The position numbers and the translations under genes are program-made. The notes below the pieces were generated by a model. That model did no database searches, was not told the origin of the DNA, and saw only the letters and a list, made by a program, of their open reading frames with translations. A stretch of 28,411 bases of DNA from Clostridia bacterium (GTDB lineage Bacteria > Bacillota_A > Clostridia > Oscillospirales > CAG-272). Positions 9,571-16,780 of this stretch are shown here, piece after piece; the first letter of the stretch is position 1, and each line of letters begins with the position of its first letter. The stretch is taken from assembly GCA_017407885.1 (NCBI GenBank), contig JAFQVU010000147.1:1-28411 (forward strand). Reading direction: 5' to 3'.

Positions 9571-9588
9571 TGGTTACATTTTACCATT
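9569..9588. promoter_or_regulatory. Operator-like palindrome overlapping the aroF -35
   Basis: AATGGT-TACATTTT-ACCATT is a 6-bp inverted repeat with an 8-bp gap that touches the upstream edge of the -35 element. It could bind a repressor or activator. The neighbouring LysR protein is one candidate, but there is no direct evidence. Confidence 0.3.
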
Positions 9589-9620
9589 TTCATTTACTTT
9601 TGATAAAAAGTTTTTGTTGA

Positions 9621-10559
9621 TTATTTTACCTTGAGCTTGTCAAGCGAGGATATAACGCTTTGAAGCTCCTCTATGTACATATGGTCAAGCTCGGAGAGTC
9701 GGTAGGAGCGCGGATAGACTATCATATCCTTGTAATTATAGTCCGCGTCGGACACGCTTCTTTGCACAAGACCGTATCTGTCGAGTATCTTCTGCGGTAT
9801 CGGCGACACCCACATGAACGATTCGGGGATGCTTGAAAGGAGCTCCATCTGGCTTCCGCGCTCAAAGACGTAGATACGTTTGTTGGAATTTTCGATATTC
9901 TCCATACGTTTCGCCTCAATGGTCGGAAGCGTGGGAACGGCGTTGTCGCTGTGAAGAATTTCGATGCAGTCGGCAAAATCGGCGCAGGTCAGCACCGGCT
10001 TTTTTGCGAGGGGGTTATCCTTTGACATGAGCGCGATATAACGGAATTCCCACAAAAGCTCGCTTTTTAGTTCCTTTTCGCGCAGAAGTCTCGTGAAATA
10101 CTGCTCGAATACGTCGCGAAAACGGATTATTGCGAGGTTATAATTCGACTGTACGATGTTCGATATCGCCTCGACGGAATTGGTCTCTTTATAGTATATC
10201 TCTATCTCGCACTCGGTGTCAAGGCGCTTTACGAAGTTGGTGAATCCGTATGCCATATAGCTGCCGCGAGGGATGGAGATGCTGAATTCCTGCTTATTTG
10301 AGCAGTGACCGTTGTATATTGATTCAAGCTCATCTATCTGCACAAGGATGCGCTTGGCATAGACGAGGAATTCCTCGCCCTTCTGCGTTGGGACGATACC
10401 CTTCGAGGTGCGCTTGAATATGGTAATGCCGAGGGTTTCTTCAAGCTCTCGGATTGCCTTGCTGAGATTGGGCTGACCCATGAAGAGATTTTCCGCCGCC
10501 TTGGTTATAGAGCCGGTTTTCGCGACTTCTACGGCATATTTAAGATGCATTATGTTCAT
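9621..10559 (-). CDS. LysR-family transcriptional regulator
   Basis: 312 aa from ATG at 10559. The N-terminal winged helix-turn-helix is MHLKYAVEVAKTGSITKAAENLFMGQPNLSKAIRELEETLGITIFKR, about residues 4-50. It is followed by the linker helix and a periplasmic-binding-like effector domain (residues ~90-300). A TTG at 10586 would add nine residues, but that TTG lies inside a hairpin that matches the leader hairpin of two other genes, so ATG 10559 is preferred. The gene follows mrnC by about 60 bp and is probably transcribed with it. The effector is unknown. aroF lies just downstream but has its own promoter, so a regulatory link is only a guess. Confidence 0.9.
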   Translation of the reverse strand: MNIMHLKYAVEVAKTGSITKAAENLFMGQPNLSKAIRELEETLGITIFKRTSKGIVPTQKGEEFLVYAKRILVQIDELESIYNGHCSNKQEFSISIPRGSYMAYGFTNFVKRLDTECEIEIYYKETNSVEAISNIVQSNYNLAIIRFRDVFEQYFTRLLREKELKSELLWEFRYIALMSKDNPLAKKPVLTCADFADCIEILHSDNAVPTLPTIEAKRMENIENSNKRIYVFERGSQMELLSSIPESFMWVSPIPQKILDRYGLVQRSVSDADYNYKDMIVYPRSYRLSELDHMYIEELQSVISSLDKLKVK

Positions 10560-10600
10560 ATTAATTACCGTGTCTTTGCAAGGCAAAGACTTCCTTTTGC
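10560..10600 (-). promoter_or_regulatory. SD-hairpin-start leader element, short copy
   Basis: On the minus strand GCAAAAGGAAG (10600-10590) is followed by the stem GTCTTTGC-CTT-GCAAAGAC (10590-10572), then ACGGTAATTAAT and the LysR ATG. The arrangement of Shine-Dalgarno, 8-bp stem-loop, then 12-13 nt containing GGT before ATG is shared with the leaders at 18169-18300 and 25668-25800. Stem sequences differ by compensatory changes. The upstream hairpins of the long copies are missing here, because mrnC ends at 10620. Confidence 0.6.
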
Positions 10601-10619
10601 TACGTCATTTGATTGAACT

Positions 10620-11021
10620 TTATCGGCGCTCAAGCTCAGCTATTACATCGGCATATGCGATGCCAAAAAGCTCCTCTGCACGCTCTGTCCTGCCGGTAAG
10701 GTCAAGGTAGGCGAACAGCGCTTCCATGCCGGTTGCGCGGCGGTATTCGCGTGCCGATGCGCTTTTGGGAATCGAAATGCCGTTGGCGTTCCGTCCGCGC
10801 TTGTAGATGTATTCCTCTTCTTCGGAAAGATGGGGCGCCAGCTTGTCCATTCCGGCACTCTGTGCGGTGGCACGCACGAATTTCAGTGCCAGGCGAGACA
10901 GCTCACCGCCGTCTGCTATACCCAGTGAGACGAGATATCGGCGCACGATAACCTCGAGCACCGCGTCTCCGAGATACGCGAGCGTCGCGCCGCTAAGTGA
11001 GTTTGCAAATTTATTATCCAT
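10620..11021 (-). CDS. mrnC: Mini-ribonuclease III
   Basis: Small RNase III without a double-stranded-RNA-binding domain, which matures 23S rRNA ends in Firmicutes; 133 aa, normal length. The catalytic RNase III motif is LAYLGDAVLEVIVRRYL with Asp19 (B. subtilis Asp23) and Glu23. KRGRNAN (residues 74-80) and the second acidic site Glu100 in GMEALFAYLDL follow. The upstream GAAAG before the ATG is a weak ribosome site. The gene has its own promoter at 11058-11086 and appears to be the first gene of a two-gene unit with the LysR regulator. In many Firmicutes mrnC lies next to cysS, which is not seen here. Confidence 0.95.
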   Translation of the reverse strand: MDNKFANSLSGATLAYLGDAVLEVIVRRYLVSLGIADGGELSRLALKFVRATAQSAGMDKLAPHLSEEEEYIYKRGRNANGISIPKSASAREYRRATGMEALFAYLDLTGRTERAEELFGIAYADVIAELERR

Positions 11022-11057
11022 CGGGTTTCACTTTCGTGTGATTGATATATTTATATC

Positions 11058-11086
11058 ATTATATCATAAATTTGCGCTTTAATCAA
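11058..11086 (-). promoter_or_regulatory. sigma-A promoter of mrnC
   Basis: Minus strand TTGATT (11086-11081), a 17-bp spacer and TATAAT (11063-11058), about 40 bp before the mrnC start. Confidence 0.8.
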
Positions 11087-11169
11087 GATAAAATGCGAAA
11101 TTTAACGTGATGGGTGTTTATCGGGGAGCACCGCCGCTCGGAGCACCAACCTCAAACCCATATAATAGA

Positions 11170-11198
11170 GGCAGGTGCTTTATAAAAAAGCACCTGCC
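11170..11198. terminator. Hairpin downstream of the Gfo/Idh/MocA gene
   Basis: GGCAGGTGCTTT, loop ATAAA, AAAGCACCTGCC: a perfect 12-bp stem about 30 nt after the minus-strand stop at 11228. No strong T-tract follows on the minus strand, so it may be a weak terminator or a 3'-end stabiliser. The rest of the 11087-11227 gap holds no gene. Confidence 0.55.
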
Positions 11199-11227
11199 AG
11201 GGGATGGATTTATGAAAAATGAATTTA

Positions 11228-12286
11228 TCAGAAATAAATGGTTTGTCCTCTCTCGGAAGACTCGTAGATTGCGCAAATTACCTTCATAAGCTCAATTGCT
11301 TCTTCCGGCTTGCATATACATTCAGTACCGTTCATGCAGCAGTCAACGAAGTGATTCACTTCCGCAAGATACGGATCGCCCGTTTCCATGACCGGCTTGA
11401 CCTCTCTTATGTAATTATCTTCGCCAACCTCAACAAATTCGAGCTTCGGATCCCCCCACGGCATGATTCTTGCGCCGGCTTTTTCGCCGCAGATCTGTGT
11501 CCAATATGAGGGGTTAACCGTCATTAGAACGTTGCTTGCTTTAACGAATAAGTATGCGCCGTTCTCGAATGTGATATATGCACTTGCGGATGTTTCGACA
11601 TCGGATTCATATTTTTTGGTATCTGCGGATATCCATGTGGATTTCGGAACATTTATCTTTGAGGGAAGATCACGGTTTGCATAGCTCACGCTTCCGGTTA
11701 CGCTCTTTATCTTCGGATAACCCATAACATACAGCATCAGGTCTATATCGTGTATCGCGGCATCAAACATAACACCGCCGCCTGCCATACTCTTTTTTGT
11801 AAACCAACCGCCCGATGTGCTGCATCTGACGGTGCGTTCGATATCAACGGAAATTATTTCGCCCATTCTGCCGGATACGATATAATTTTTGAGATACTGC
11901 GACTGGTTCCTGAAGCGGGCAACAAGCGCATACATCAGAAGTTTCCCAGCCTTCTTCGCGGCTTCGACACATTCGCGCACCTCATCTGCGTTCAATGCCG
12001 GCGGTTTTTCGCAAAGCACGTGTTTGCCGCTTGCAAGTGCCTTAATAGCAACATCCTTATGCAAAAAAGTAGGAACGAGAACGCTTACCGCATCGATGGT
12101 TTTGTCGTTAAGTATATCATTATAATCGCTGTAAGCGCAAGGAATTCCGAATTCAGTCGCTTTTTTCTGTGCCTGCTCGAGATTGATGTCGGCGATTGCC
12201 GCAACCTCGCAATTCGAGTTGGCTTTATACGATTTTATATGGGAATCGGAGATAGCACCTGCGCCTATAATTCCTATTCTAAACAT
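11228..12286 (-). CDS. Gfo/Idh/MocA-family NAD(P)-dependent oxidoreductase
   Basis: 352 aa. The start MFRIGIIGAGAISDSHIKSY at 12286 is preceded by GGGGGAG; an 11-residue extension to 12319 is rejected. The Rossmann motif is GIIGAGAISDSH, and AIADINLEQAQKKATEFGI follows as the cofactor-binding strand. The family signature LCEKPPALNADEV holds the conserved EKP lysine. The C-terminal domain (GGGVMFDAAIHDIDLMLYVMG) holds the usual catalytic His of the AIHDID motif. Such enzymes oxidise or epimerise sugars, inositols or amino sugars; the substrate cannot be read from sequence. A separate promoter (12320-12348) points to independent expression. Confidence 0.92.
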   Translation of the reverse strand: MFRIGIIGAGAISDSHIKSYKANSNCEVAAIADINLEQAQKKATEFGIPCAYSDYNDILNDKTIDAVSVLVPTFLHKDVAIKALASGKHVLCEKPPALNADEVRECVEAAKKAGKLLMYALVARFRNQSQYLKNYIVSGRMGEIISVDIERTVRCSTSGGWFTKKSMAGGGVMFDAAIHDIDLMLYVMGYPKIKSVTGSVSYANRDLPSKINVPKSTWISADTKKYESDVETSASAYITFENGAYLFVKASNVLMTVNPSYWTQICGEKAGARIMPWGDPKLEFVEVGEDNYIREVKPVMETGDPYLAEVNHFVDCCMNGTECICKPEEAIELMKVICAIYESSERGQTIYF

Positions 12287-12319
12287 AACTGCTCCCCCAT
12301 CATAGATGTTTATATACAA

Positions 12320-12348
12320 AGTATATCATAATGATGAATTGTCTACAA
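12320..12348 (-). promoter_or_regulatory. Promoter of the Gfo/Idh/MocA gene
   Basis: Minus strand TTGTAG (12348-12343), a 17-bp spacer and TATACT (12325-12320), in the 78-bp gap after the upstream LysR gene. Confidence 0.65.
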
Positions 12349-12364
12349 GTAAAAATGCTTTGGA

Positions 12365-13261
12365 TTATAGCAAAAACGCTTTAAATTCACTTTCTGTCCG
12401 CTTTTTCACGTATTCGCGGAGGCGTTTCATCGAATCCTTCATGTGGGCATCCTTCTTTGCGGCAAGGCTTACGTCTACATACATAGGCTCGGTGAGTGGA
12501 ACTGCCGCAAGTCCGCGCGATGTCGCGACAAGCTCGCGGAAGATAAAGCCGACGGCAAGCTCGTTTGATATCATACTTGTGAGAGTTGAAAGCTGATCGG
12601 TCTGCAGGAGTATGCGCGGCTGAATATCTTCGGCGGCAAATCGTTTTTTTATTTCTTCGGTCTGAAAAAAGCTGTCCTCAAAAAGCACAAGCGGAATATC
12701 GGCAAGCTCGCGAGGACTTACAGACTCCAGCTTTGAAAGAGGACTGTTTTTTGCTATGGCGCATACGATCTCGAGTCTCGACGCATGGGTGAGGGAAAGG
12801 TTTTGTTCGATAGGACGGTTATGCGGCAGAAAGACCATATCAACAAGCTCATCGGAGAGCTTGGCGAGAAGCTCCTGACGTCCGCCCTCCGTGATTTCAA
12901 GGCGCAGGTCGGGATTTTCGGGAAGAAATTCACGAAAGAGCTGTGGAATCAGTAATGAGCCGATCATGGGGGGGATGCCGAGGCGCAGCACCTTTCTTCC
13001 GTTGCCGAGGTCACGCATTATATCCTCAGTTTCGGCGGCACGTGCGAGCAGTTCTCGGCTCATTGCCCGCAATGTTTCTCCCTCTTTGGTAAGGGTCATG
13101 CCGTGGTGTCCGCGCCTGAAAAGGGTCACGCCGAACTCTTCCTCAAGCGCTTTTATTGCGGCAGACAGAGACGGCTGTGAAATATGCAGTGCTTCCGCCG
13201 CCGCGGATACTGTACCGAATGTGCACACGGTGTCGAAATATTTTAGTTGTATGAGATTCAT
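12365..13261 (-). CDS. LysR-family regulator, divergent from dmlA (DmlR-like by context)
   Basis: 298 aa with an N-terminal helix-turn-helix (MNLIQLKYFDTVCTFGTVSAAAEALHISQPSLSAAIKALEEEFGVTLFRR) and a C-terminal effector domain (LRLGIPPMIGSLLIPQLFREF onward). GGAG precedes the ATG. It is transcribed away from the tartrate/D-malate dehydrogenase gene across a 169-bp gap. In E. coli the LysR protein DmlR is likewise divergent from dmlA and activates it; the same role is inferred here from layout and the operator at 13332-13348. Its own promoter overlaps that operator, so autorepression is likely. Confidence 0.92.
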   Translation of the reverse strand: MNLIQLKYFDTVCTFGTVSAAAEALHISQPSLSAAIKALEEEFGVTLFRRGHHGMTLTKEGETLRAMSRELLARAAETEDIMRDLGNGRKVLRLGIPPMIGSLLIPQLFREFLPENPDLRLEITEGGRQELLAKLSDELVDMVFLPHNRPIEQNLSLTHASRLEIVCAIAKNSPLSKLESVSPRELADIPLVLFEDSFFQTEEIKKRFAAEDIQPRILLQTDQLSTLTSMISNELAVGFIFRELVATSRGLAAVPLTEPMYVDVSLAAKKDAHMKDSMKRLREYVKKRTESEFKAFLL

Positions 13262-13327
13262 ATATGCTCCTTTTTAGATAGGGAATAATGTTGTGAAATC
13301 ATCCACAAAGAACAACACTACATACAT

Positions 13328-13356
13328 ATTATATAGTATTTTCCTATAGATGTCAA
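13328..13356 (-). promoter_or_regulatory. sigma-A promoter of the divergent LysR gene
   Basis: Minus strand TTGACA (13356-13351), a 17-bp spacer and TATAAT (13333-13328), perfect consensus. The operator-like repeat at 13332-13348 lies between its -35 and -10. Confidence 0.88.
13332..13348. promoter_or_regulatory. LysR-type operator
   Basis: TATAG-N7-CTATA is a perfect inverted repeat of the LysR kind (T-N11-A; compare ATAC-N7-GTAT). It covers the LysR promoter and ends 20 bp before the dmlA -35. This is where a LysR protein would repress itself and activate the divergent gene. Confidence 0.65.
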
Positions 13357-13368
13357 GGAAATATATAT

Positions 13369-13397
13369 TTTACAAATAGATTTGCATATGCTAAAAT
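13369..13397 (+). promoter_or_regulatory. Promoter of dmlA
   Basis: TTTACA (13369-13374), a 17-bp spacer and TAAAAT (13392-13397): a near-consensus, probably activator-dependent promoter about 34 bp before the ATG. Confidence 0.7.
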
Positions 13398-13430
13398 AAA
13401 TGTACAAATATATTTAAGGAGGCAAAAATC

Positions 13431-14498
13431 ATGGTAAAACATAAGATAGCGGTGATCGCGGGCGACGGAATCGGTCCCGAGGTTATCGATGAGGGCATCA
13501 AAGTCTTAAAGGAAGCGGCGCGACTCGACGGCGGCTTCGATTTCGAGTTCACCTATTTCCCGTGGGGATGTGAGTACTACAAGGAAACCGGCAGAATGAT
13601 GGCAGAGGACGGCATCGAAACGCTCAGCAAGGTCGACGCTATTTTCCTCGGCGCAGTCGGCGCTCCCGGCGTGCCCGACCATATCTCTCTTTGGGATCTG
13701 CTGCTTGTTATCAGAAAGAGCTTCGACCAGTACATAAATCTGCGTCCCGTGAAGCTGCTTCGCGGTGCTCCGACGCCGCTTGCGGATGTCCCGAACGAGG
13801 ATATCGACATGGTCTTCGTCCGCGAGAACACTGAGGGCGAGTACGCCGGAAGCGGAAGCTGGCTTTATAAGGGCAAGCCGAACGAGGTCGTTATCCAGAA
13901 CGGCGTCTTCTCACGCTTCGGATGCGAGCGTGTCATCCGTTACGCATACGAGCTTGCGAGAGCCGAGGGCAAGTCGCTTACAAGTATCAGCAAGGCGAAT
14001 GCTCTCAATTATTCGATGGTCTTCTGGGATCAGATCTTCGCCGAGGTTGGTAAGGATTACCCCGATGTCAAGACCTATTCCTACCTTGTCGATGCGGCGA
14101 GTATGTTCATGGTCAAGGATCCGAAGCGCTTTGAGGTGGTCGTCACCTCGAATCTGTTCGGTGATATCCTGACTGACCTCGGCGCGGCGATTGCAGGCGG
14201 AATGGGACTTGCCGCAGGAGCAAACCTTAATCCCGAACGCAAATTCCCGTCAATGTTCGAGCCGATACACGGTTCCGCGCCCGATATCGCAGGTATGGGT
14301 AAAGCAAATCCCCTCGCAACCGTGTGGTCAGCAAGTCAAATGCTCGATTTCTTCGGTCACGCCGACTGGGGGAATAAGCTGATAAAGTGCATCGAGGATG
14401 TACTCGTCGATGGCAAAGTGCTCACCCCCGATCTTGGCGGAAGCGCCACCACAGCCGAAGTAGGCGACGAAATCATAAGAATGATGAACAAGTCCTAA
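13431..14498 (+). CDS. dmlA: Tartrate / D-malate dehydrogenase (decarboxylating)
   Basis: 355-aa beta-decarboxylating dehydrogenase of the isocitrate/isopropylmalate family, NAD-dependent and metal-dependent. The block GAVGAPGVPDHISLWDLLL followed by IRKSFDQYINLRPVKLL is typical of the tartrate dehydrogenase / D-malate dehydrogenase (TtuC, DmlA) branch rather than LeuB or Icd. Other conserved parts are the start IAVIAGDGIGPEV, VRENTEGEYAGSG, the catalytic lysine in SKANALNYS, metal-binding NLFGDILTDLGAAIAGG and EPIHGSAPDIAG. TTAAGGAGG precedes the ATG. Substrate choice between D-malate, tartrate and 3-isopropylmalate cannot be settled from sequence. No leuC or leuD neighbour is present, which speaks against leucine synthesis. 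Confidence 0.9.
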   Translation: MVKHKIAVIAGDGIGPEVIDEGIKVLKEAARLDGGFDFEFTYFPWGCEYYKETGRMMAEDGIETLSKVDAIFLGAVGAPGVPDHISLWDLLLVIRKSFDQYINLRPVKLLRGAPTPLADVPNEDIDMVFVRENTEGEYAGSGSWLYKGKPNEVVIQNGVFSRFGCERVIRYAYELARAEGKSLTSISKANALNYSMVFWDQIFAEVGKDYPDVKTYSYLVDAASMFMVKDPKRFEVVVTSNLFGDILTDLGAAIAGGMGLAAGANLNPERKFPSMFEPIHGSAPDIAGMGKANPLATVWSASQMLDFFGHADWGNKLIKCIEDVLVDGKVLTPDLGGSATTAEVGDEIIRMMNKS

Positions 14499-14515
14499 CA
14501 CCTTTATATCTAAAC

Positions 14516-14548
14516 AGGAACAGCCGCGCCATGTGCGCGGCTGTTCCT
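14516..14548 (+). terminator. Strong hairpin after dmlA
   Basis: AGGAACAGCCGCGC, loop CATGT, GCGCGGCTGTTCCT: a perfect 14-bp stem starting 18 bp after the dmlA stop. No T-run follows, so it may be a hairpin of the adjoining repeat element or a 3'-end stabiliser rather than a standard terminator. Confidence 0.6.
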
Positions 14549-14557
14549 CTAACTTGC

Positions 14558-14846
14558 GCGGAGAGTGAAGCGACTACGCGCCCACACCCCAAGGCGGACA
14601 GCGAAGTGTCTCCGCCGCATGAACTGCCGCGCATGTAGCGCGGTAGTTCCGCCAACCAAAGGCGGACAGCGAAGCGAATCCGCCGCCCCTTAGCGGTACT
14701 CCCCCTGCGCGAAGCGCAATATAGGACTCCACCTCGGAAGAGCCAAGGAAAGGGGGAGAGCACGAGAGGGGCGAAAACCTACGGATGATGAGTTGGTTGT
14801 CGCCCCTCTCGTATCGTATTCCCTCTGCCGTGCAAACACGGCAGAG
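14558..14846 (-). repeat. GC-rich multi-hairpin intergenic repeat, copy B
   Basis: Reverse-complement counterpart of 5941-6232, with long identical blocks. The end hairpin CTCTGCCGTG-CAAA-CACGGCAGAG (14823-14846) keeps the stem of copy A and changes only the loop. The internal stem reads GAACT-G-CCGCGC / GCGCGG-T-AGTTC. It lies in the 470-bp gap between the convergent dmlA and the zinc-ribbon gene. A reading frame through it on the minus strand is not a gene. Confidence 0.85.
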
Positions 14847-14854
14847 ACCGCATC

Positions 14855-14907
14855 CCCTTGCCGCGTGAACGCGGCAAGGGCGTTTCCCATCGCCGTACAC
14901 GGCGATG
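14855..14907. repeat. Two extra hairpins flanking repeat B
   Basis: CCCTTGCCGCG-TGAA-CGCGGCAAGGG (14855-14880, 11 bp) and CATCGCCG-TACA-CGGCGATG (14888-14907, 8 bp) follow the terminal hairpin of copy B in tandem. All three have 4-nt loops and GCCG-type stems, as if a small hairpin module had been multiplied. Copy A has only an imperfect counterpart near 5911-5931. Confidence 0.7.
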
Positions 14908-14923
14908 TCTCTACATACAAAAA

Positions 14924-14951
14924 GCATCACAGACCGAAAAATCTGTGATGC
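14924..14951. terminator. Intrinsic terminator of the zinc-ribbon operon
   Basis: GCATCACAGA, 8-nt loop, TCTGTGATGC, with TTTTTG on the minus strand after the stem and CCTTTT on the plus strand. It ends the minus-strand operon whose last stop is at 14969. Confidence 0.88.
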
Positions 14952-14968
14952 CTTTTCTGTTTGCCGTA

Positions 14969-16018
14969 TTACTCGCCTGGCGTTCCATCCGCCGACTCAA
15001 CCGATGCCGGCTCAGTGGGAGCAGGCGCAGGAGCCGCAGGCGGCGCCGCGTATTCGGGCATAGTGACCGGAGTCGCCGCAAGCGCATTCATCTTGGTTCT
15101 GTAGGAGAAGATGAGCGCGCCAAAACATGCGGTAGCCACACTTGTGGAAAGGACGGCTAACTTGCCGGCAAATCCGAAGGCGGTGATAACTCCGAAAAGT
15201 CCCAGAATTGCGCTGATCCAGCAGAGTACGCCGACAAAGCGCGAAGCGTACGGACTCGGATTTGTACCAAGCGCGGTCTGCTTCACTGCTTTAAGCGTCT
15301 TGTTGATCTTGGAGTAGTAGATAATGTTGAATATTCCAACGATCACAAAAATAATGAATACAATTGAAAGTACAATAAGTACTGCCACCTCGGACGATGC
15401 TGCCGCGAGAACGATCGTCGCTATAAGCAGACCGATGGCTCCGAGACCAAAGCCGATGCAGGCAAACACGAGGGTAATCATGTTCATTACCTTTACCACC
15501 GTGATGCCGGTGGTCGAGAAGATGCTGATCTTTTTGTTTGCGCCGGCGGCGAATGTAAGCCAGAGACCGATCGCAACGATGATAGTGGGTATCATGCCGG
15601 TGAAAGCACCAACACCGCTTGACAGTGTACGCAGATTGTGGTCAAGGTAGTATGTAAACTGACCCAGTGCATCCATAAGCTCGTATGAATCAATTTCGTA
15701 TGCGAGCTGATAGAGAATACCTAATATCTTGTCGAGATAACTCGACACACTGAGAGAATTGATAAGCTGCAACACGATTGTCAGCGAAAAGGCTATCGCC
15801 GCCACAAGAAAGAGCGGAGACGATGCGATTTTTTTGATAAGCCCAATCGCCGGAGTCGCAGGGGCGACGGGGTGGGGAGCATAGCTGTATACCGGTTGCT
15901 CACTTGGCTGTACGGGTGGCTGCTGTGTTTGGGTTTGAGTGGAGAGCGGTGTGCCGCAGTACTCGCAAAATTTCGAGCCTTCAGCGGCTTTTGCTCCGCA
16001 GCTTGGACAAAAAGACAT
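14969..16018 (-). CDS. Zinc-ribbon multi-pass membrane protein
   Basis: 349 aa, function unknown. Residues 5-23 form a zinc ribbon with two CxxC pairs (CPSCGAKAAEGSKFCEYCG). A Pro/Gln-rich linker follows, then about six hydrophobic membrane segments (for example LFLVAAIAFSLTIVLQLI, MIPTIIVAIGLWLTFAAG and IVLSIVFIIFVIVGIFNIIYY). The C-terminus is a low-complexity Ala/Pro/Glu tail (APPAAPAPAPTEPASVE). AAGGAGGGG precedes the ATG. It lies 14 bp downstream of a second zinc-ribbon membrane gene, forming a two-gene operon. I know of no enzymatic motif; such proteins are common in Clostridia without assigned role. Confidence 0.82.
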   Translation of the reverse strand: MSFCPSCGAKAAEGSKFCEYCGTPLSTQTQTQQPPVQPSEQPVYSYAPHPVAPATPAIGLIKKIASSPLFLVAAIAFSLTIVLQLINSLSVSSYLDKILGILYQLAYEIDSYELMDALGQFTYYLDHNLRTLSSGVGAFTGMIPTIIVAIGLWLTFAAGANKKISIFSTTGITVVKVMNMITLVFACIGFGLGAIGLLIATIVLAAASSEVAVLIVLSIVFIIFVIVGIFNIIYYSKINKTLKAVKQTALGTNPSPYASRFVGVLCWISAILGLFGVITAFGFAGKLAVLSTSVATACFGALIFSYRTKMNALAATPVTMPEYAAPPAAPAPAPTEPASVESADGTPGE

Positions 16019-16032
16019 AGTATTTCCCCTCC

Positions 16033-16494
16033 TTATCTGAGGAACTTGAGATCGCGGATGATAGCAGGCTCTTTTGCCTTGCCGCCGCAGATCTGGAAGA
16101 AGCAGATTATCTTGATTACGAAAAGAACGATGTACAGAATACCCGCCGCGATTGGTACGATGAAAGTCCAGAACAGCAGGGCGGAAGCAATTGCCAGAAG
16201 TGTTTCGACAACCGTGAATTTAAGCGCCTGACGCACATGGAATGCCGTATAGGGCGAGGCATTGCCTACGAGAAGGGCGATTATAATACCGATGGCACCC
16301 ATAAGATATGTAAGCATTGCGATCACCTTATTGGCGGATATATCATTGGGGTCGAATTCGGCTGTGTGATCGTAGGGGTCATGTACAGACGTATAGGGCG
16401 GCGGAGTTTGCTGGGATGCGAAGCTTTGACCGCAGGTCGTGCAGAAAGCCGCACCGTCATCGCACTGTGCATTGCATTTCGGACAAATTTTCAT
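16033..16494 (-). CDS. Zinc-ribbon, DUF4870-like membrane protein
   Basis: 153 aa from MKICPKCNAQCDDGAAFCTTCG at 16494, supported by GAGGT upstream; longer in-frame starts up to 16725 run across the promoter and are rejected. Two CxxC pairs form an N-terminal zinc ribbon. Residues ~50-150 resemble the DUF4870/Tic20-like fold: KVIAMLTYLMGAIGIIIALLVG, then SPYTAFHVRQALKFTVVE and two further hydrophobic helices. The FHVRQAL block is characteristic. It is the first gene of the operon with 14969-16018; function unknown. Confidence 0.85.
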   Translation of the reverse strand: MKICPKCNAQCDDGAAFCTTCGQSFASQQTPPPYTSVHDPYDHTAEFDPNDISANKVIAMLTYLMGAIGIIIALLVGNASPYTAFHVRQALKFTVVETLLAIASALLFWTFIVPIAAGILYIVLFVIKIICFFQICGGKAKEPAIIRDLKFLR

Positions 16495-16551
16495 AGTCAA
16501 TACCTCTTTCATTAAGGAATTTGCGAGTGAGAATACAGTCTCCTCATAATA

Positions 16552-16580
16552 ATTATATCGCAGAACACTCTTCTTGTCAA
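16552..16580 (-). promoter_or_regulatory. sigma-A promoter of the zinc-ribbon operon
   Basis: Minus strand TTGACA (16580-16575), a 17-bp spacer and TATAAT (16557-16552), perfect consensus, about 58 bp before the ATG. Confidence 0.9.
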
Positions 16581-16662
16581 GAAACTTTTTTCGACAAATT
16601 TCGAGAAAAAAGTATGAATCTTGCCGAAGAGGGGAAGATCGGAGATGGAAAATAAGGATATA

Positions 16663-16691
16663 TTGACTTTTTGTTGTAAATATGATATACT
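16663..16691 (+). promoter_or_regulatory. sigma-A promoter of the inositol-monophosphatase gene
   Basis: TTGACT (16663-16668), a 17-bp spacer and TATACT (16686-16691), about 90 bp before the ATG. It is divergent from the zinc-ribbon operon promoter. Confidence 0.8.
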
Positions 16692-16780
16692 TTAATACGG
16701 TGATTTTATATAATAATTGGCGCATACCGAGGAATTTTCAAATGAGAATAACCCAAAAAATTTAAAAAGAGAGAAAGTAA

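Noticed and set aside
11107..11289. 60-aa plus-strand frame in the mrnC-Gfo gap
   Set aside because: Runs through a hairpin and the antisense end of the Gfo gene, with no ribosome site or recognisable domain.
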